This document shows, one piece after another, positions 62,193 to 64,000 of a DNA stretch of 64,000 nt. Under the pieces are notes generated by a model. That model was not told where the DNA came from and searched no databases. It worked only from the letters and a program-made list of their open reading frames with translations. The stretch lies in NCBI RefSeq assembly GCF_036421855.1, contig NZ_JAZGOK010000003.1. One strand, written 5' to 3'. A program made the position numbers and the translations under genes. Numbering within the stretch: position 1 is the stretch's first letter; every line of letters begins with the position of its first letter. Source of the DNA: Georgenia_B sunbinii (GTDB taxonomy: Bacteria > Actinomycetota > Actinomycetes > Actinomycetales > Actinomycetaceae).

Positions 62193-62798
62193 ATGACCGA
62201 ACCCAGTGCATGGACCCGGATGATCGAGGCCAACCCGGGACACTCCACGTGGTACATCGAACGGTTCCGCGCGCTCGCTGCCGCGGGCGAGGACCTTGCC
62301 GGCGAAGCACGGTTCATCGACGCGATGGTCCCCCGCGGCGCCCGCGTCCTCGACGCCGGCTGCGGCGCAGGTCGGGTCGGGGGCTTCCTCGCCCGGGCCG
62401 GCCACGACGTCGTCGGCGTGGATGTGGACCCGACGCTCGTCACCGCCGCCGCGGAGGACCACCCCGGCGCCCGGTGGTTCACGCAGGACCTCGCCGAGCT
62501 CGACCTCGCCGCCGTCGGCGTCACGGAGCCGTTCGACGCGGTCGTGTGCGCCGGTAACGTGATGACCTTCCTCGCGCCGAGCACCAGGCGCGAGGTGCTG
62601 CGCCGGATCCGTGCCCAGCTGGGCCCCGAGGGCCGCGCCGCCATCGGTTTCGGCGCGGGCCGTGGCTACGAGTTCGAGGAGTTCCTCGACGACGCCGGGT
62701 CCGCCGGGCTCGCGCCCGACCTGCTGCTCTCGACGTGGGACCTGCGGCCGTTCAGCGCGGACGCCGGGTTCCTCGTCGCGGTGCTCCGGGCCGGCTGA
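62193..62798 (+). CDS. SAM-dependent methyltransferase (class I)
   Basis: The 201-residue protein has the SAM motif VLDAGCGAGRVGGFLARAG (from residue 50), the acidic end of strand 2 in GVDVDPTLV, and the motif IV region DAVVCAGNVMTFL. It is a compact Methyltransf_25/11 type with no added domain, so the substrate (small molecule) cannot be inferred. The ATG at 62193 has a weak CATGAT box upstream and no clear ribosome site. It ends before a hairpin. Confidence 0.87.
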   Translation: MTEPSAWTRMIEANPGHSTWYIERFRALAAAGEDLAGEARFIDAMVPRGARVLDAGCGAGRVGGFLARAGHDVVGVDVDPTLVTAAAEDHPGARWFTQDLAELDLAAVGVTEPFDAVVCAGNVMTFLAPSTRREVLRRIRAQLGPEGRAAIGFGAGRGYEFEEFLDDAGSAGLAPDLLLSTWDLRPFSADAGFLVAVLRAG

Positions 62799-62830
62799 GG
62801 CACTCGCCCGCCCGCGGGGCGTGGGACGCA

Positions 62831-62865
62831 CAGGGGCCCGCAGCCATCTCGGCTGCGGGCCCCTG
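62831..62865. terminator. Bidirectional terminator
   Basis: A perfect 15-bp stem (62831-62845 with 62851-62865) with a 5-nt loop lies between the convergent methyltransferase and repeat-protein genes. Confidence 0.8.
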
Positions 62866-62883
62866 CTACTGGCTACCGCTGGG

Positions 62884-64000
62884 TCAGAAGGCGCTCATCT
62901 CCCAGGGGAACGCCGTCGCTGCGACGGGCAGGCCCGGACGACGGACACCGAGGGTGTCGGTGCCGTTGCCGTCCCAGTCGCCCACGATGACGTCGTCGCT
63001 CGCCCGGCCGAAGGTCACGCGGATGTCCGCGTCACCACCGTTGAGCGAGTTCTTCACGTGGTAGGTCGCACCACGACGGATGGCGAAGGTGTCGTTCCCG
63101 TCGCCGTCCCAGTCACCTGCCAGCGTGATGTCCGCGGCCCGCCCGTAGGTGACAACGCGGTCGGCGTCGCCCGGAGCGATGGCGTTCTTCACGTGGTAGG
63201 TCGCGCCACGACGAACGGCGAAGGAGTCGCTGCCGTCGCCGTCCCAGTCGCCGACGAGCACCTCGTCGGTCGCCAGACCGTAGTGCACGACGACGTCGGC
63301 GTCGCCGCCGACCAACCGGTTCTTCACGTGGTAGGCGTTGCCACGACGGACCGCGAAGGTGTCGCGGCCGTCACCGTTCCAGTCGCCCACGAGCACCACG
63401 TCGCCGGCCCGGCCGTAGCTGAACACCAGGTCGGCGTCTCCGCCCTGGTTGCCGTTGGTCACGTGGAACACGTTGCCGCGACGCAACGCGATGGTGTCGA
63501 CGCCGTCGCCGTCCCAGTCACCGATGAACACCTCGTCCACCGAACGGCCGTACTTGAAGAAGAGGTCGGTGACGCCCTTCCAGCCGTTGCTCAGGTGGAA
63601 CTCCAGCGCCTTCGACGGCGGTACCGGCCCGCCGCCGTCGGTGCTGAAGGTGTGCGACCACTCGGTGGTCGCATCGTCGGCCAGCTCGAAGCCCTCCAGC
63701 GCACGAGCCGTGACAGTCACGGTCCCTGCACCCTCGTACGACCCGGCCTCAACCACGTCGTCACCGATGAGGTACTCCACGCCATCGACCGCAGGAACGG
63801 TGTAGGAGTCGTTCTCCGTCCCGTCCTCGTCAGCGAAGGTCACCGCCTCCGGCGAGACCACCACCGGCTCCGGATCCGGGTCGCCCCCACCCTCGGTGCT
63901 GAACGTGTGCGACCACTCGGTGGTCGCATCGTCGGCCAGCTCGAAGCCCTCCAGCGCACGAGCCGTGACAGTCACGGTCCCCGCACCCTCGTACGACCCG
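62884..64000 (-). CDS. Secreted repeat protein: bacterial Ig-like repeats plus FG-GAP/VCBS propeller (5' cut by window)
   Basis: The frame is open to the window end, so this is the C-terminal part (372 residues seen). At least two copies of an 85-residue repeat (GTVTVTARALEGFELADD, WSHTFST) are followed by about six FG-GAP/VCBS-like repeats of about 47 residues, each with a GDWDGDG-x-DT calcium loop, a hydrophobic strand and AVRRG-x-x-YHVKN. The latter should form a calcium-binding beta-propeller. The protein ends PWEMSAF without LPXTG or anchor, so it is probably secreted or held non-covalently. Many such C-terminal propellers occur in actinobacterial exo-hydrolases, but the catalytic part is outside the window. 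Confidence 0.87.
   Translation of the reverse strand, partial: GSYEGAGTVTVTARALEGFELADDATTEWSHTFSTEGGGDPDPEPVVVSPEAVTFADEDGTENDSYTVPAVDGVEYLIGDDVVEAGSYEGAGTVTVTARALEGFELADDATTEWSHTFSTDGGGPVPPSKALEFHLSNGWKGVTDLFFKYGRSVDEVFIGDWDGDGVDTIALRRGNVFHVTNGNQGGDADLVFSYGRAGDVVLVGDWNGDGRDTFAVRRGNAYHVKNRLVGGDADVVVHYGLATDEVLVGDWDGDGSDSFAVRRGATYHVKNAIAPGDADRVVTYGRAADITLAGDWDGDGNDTFAIRRGATYHVKNSLNGGDADIRVTFGRASDDVIVGDWDGNGTDTLGVRRPGLPVAATAFPWEMSAF
63641..64000 (-). repeat. 255-bp nearly identical duplication in the repeat-protein gene
   Basis: Bases 63641-63745 recur with only about two changes at 63896-64000 (offset 255 bp, 85 codons). The identity at the DNA level indicates a recent duplication or conversion. 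The second copy runs off the window. Confidence 0.85.

Overview
The window is high-GC DNA from an actinobacterium (Actinomycetota), most likely in or near Micrococcales; the genus cannot be fixed from the sequence alone. The evidence is a WhiB-type iron-sulfur regulator, a Tad pilus cluster with a DUF4244 pilin and a Ssd-type protein, a Crp/GlxR regulator, a DUF222/HNH endonuclease, DUF3152, DUF5063 and LytR_C proteins, a class F420-like LLM oxidoreductase, and many genes whose start codon sits 6-8 nt behind a TANNNT box (leaderless promoters).

Layout. 1-943: end of an LPXTG wall protein and a lipoprotein. 1020-5986: proton-pumping pyrophosphatase and, divergently, an MrfA-like helicase. 6084-8417: a DUF222/HNH endonuclease gene with a duplicated promoter/leader, apparently inserted beside the Tad cluster. 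7959-13500 (minus): Tad pilus operon (Ssd/CpaE, TadA, TadB, TadC, DUF4244, TadE, Rv3654c-like). 13646-25293: HAD hydrolase, membrane protein, acetyl-CoA synthetase, epoxide hydrolase, nth, crp, RidA, DUF4177, WhiB4/WblA-like, PonA2-like PBP and metallophosphoesterase. This long stretch follows the order I recall for the M. tuberculosis Rv3649-Rv3683 region, with some members missing. 

25374-32935: a tRNA-Pro and a four-gene minus-strand locus for the cell surface: a secreted 1176-residue sugar dehydrogenase with PKD and CBM6-like domains, a Tat-exported xylose-isomerase-like protein, a WxL-like surface protein and a DUF916 (WxL-interacting) membrane protein. This is the most interesting unit of the window. 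33056-41067: DUF3152 protease-like protein, thioredoxin, S9 peptidase, asd-lysC (with an internal lysC start), TauE/SafE permease, DUF5063 and recR. 41157-44209: dnaX, SRP RNA and tRNA-Ser(GGA). 44331-51190: LytR_C protein, uracil permease, glutamine amidotransferase, small membrane protein plus winged-helix regulator, tRNA-Ser(CGA), sirtuin, tRNA adenosine deaminase and upp. 51313-57701: CAP-domain surface protein behind Crp-like direct repeats, acylphosphatase, beta-lactamase-fold lipoprotein, alpha/beta hydrolase, and a MarR-regulated DHA2 efflux pump. 57804-64000: LLM oxidoreductase with a GH15 glycosidase, small DUF7218-like protein, DsbA-like protein, methyltransferase, and the C-terminal part of a repeat-rich secreted FG-GAP protein cut by the window end.

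Two places need checking as sequence quality or phase variation: an 18-G run between perfect 69-bp repeats behind acs, and a single N inside a hairpin at 26707.
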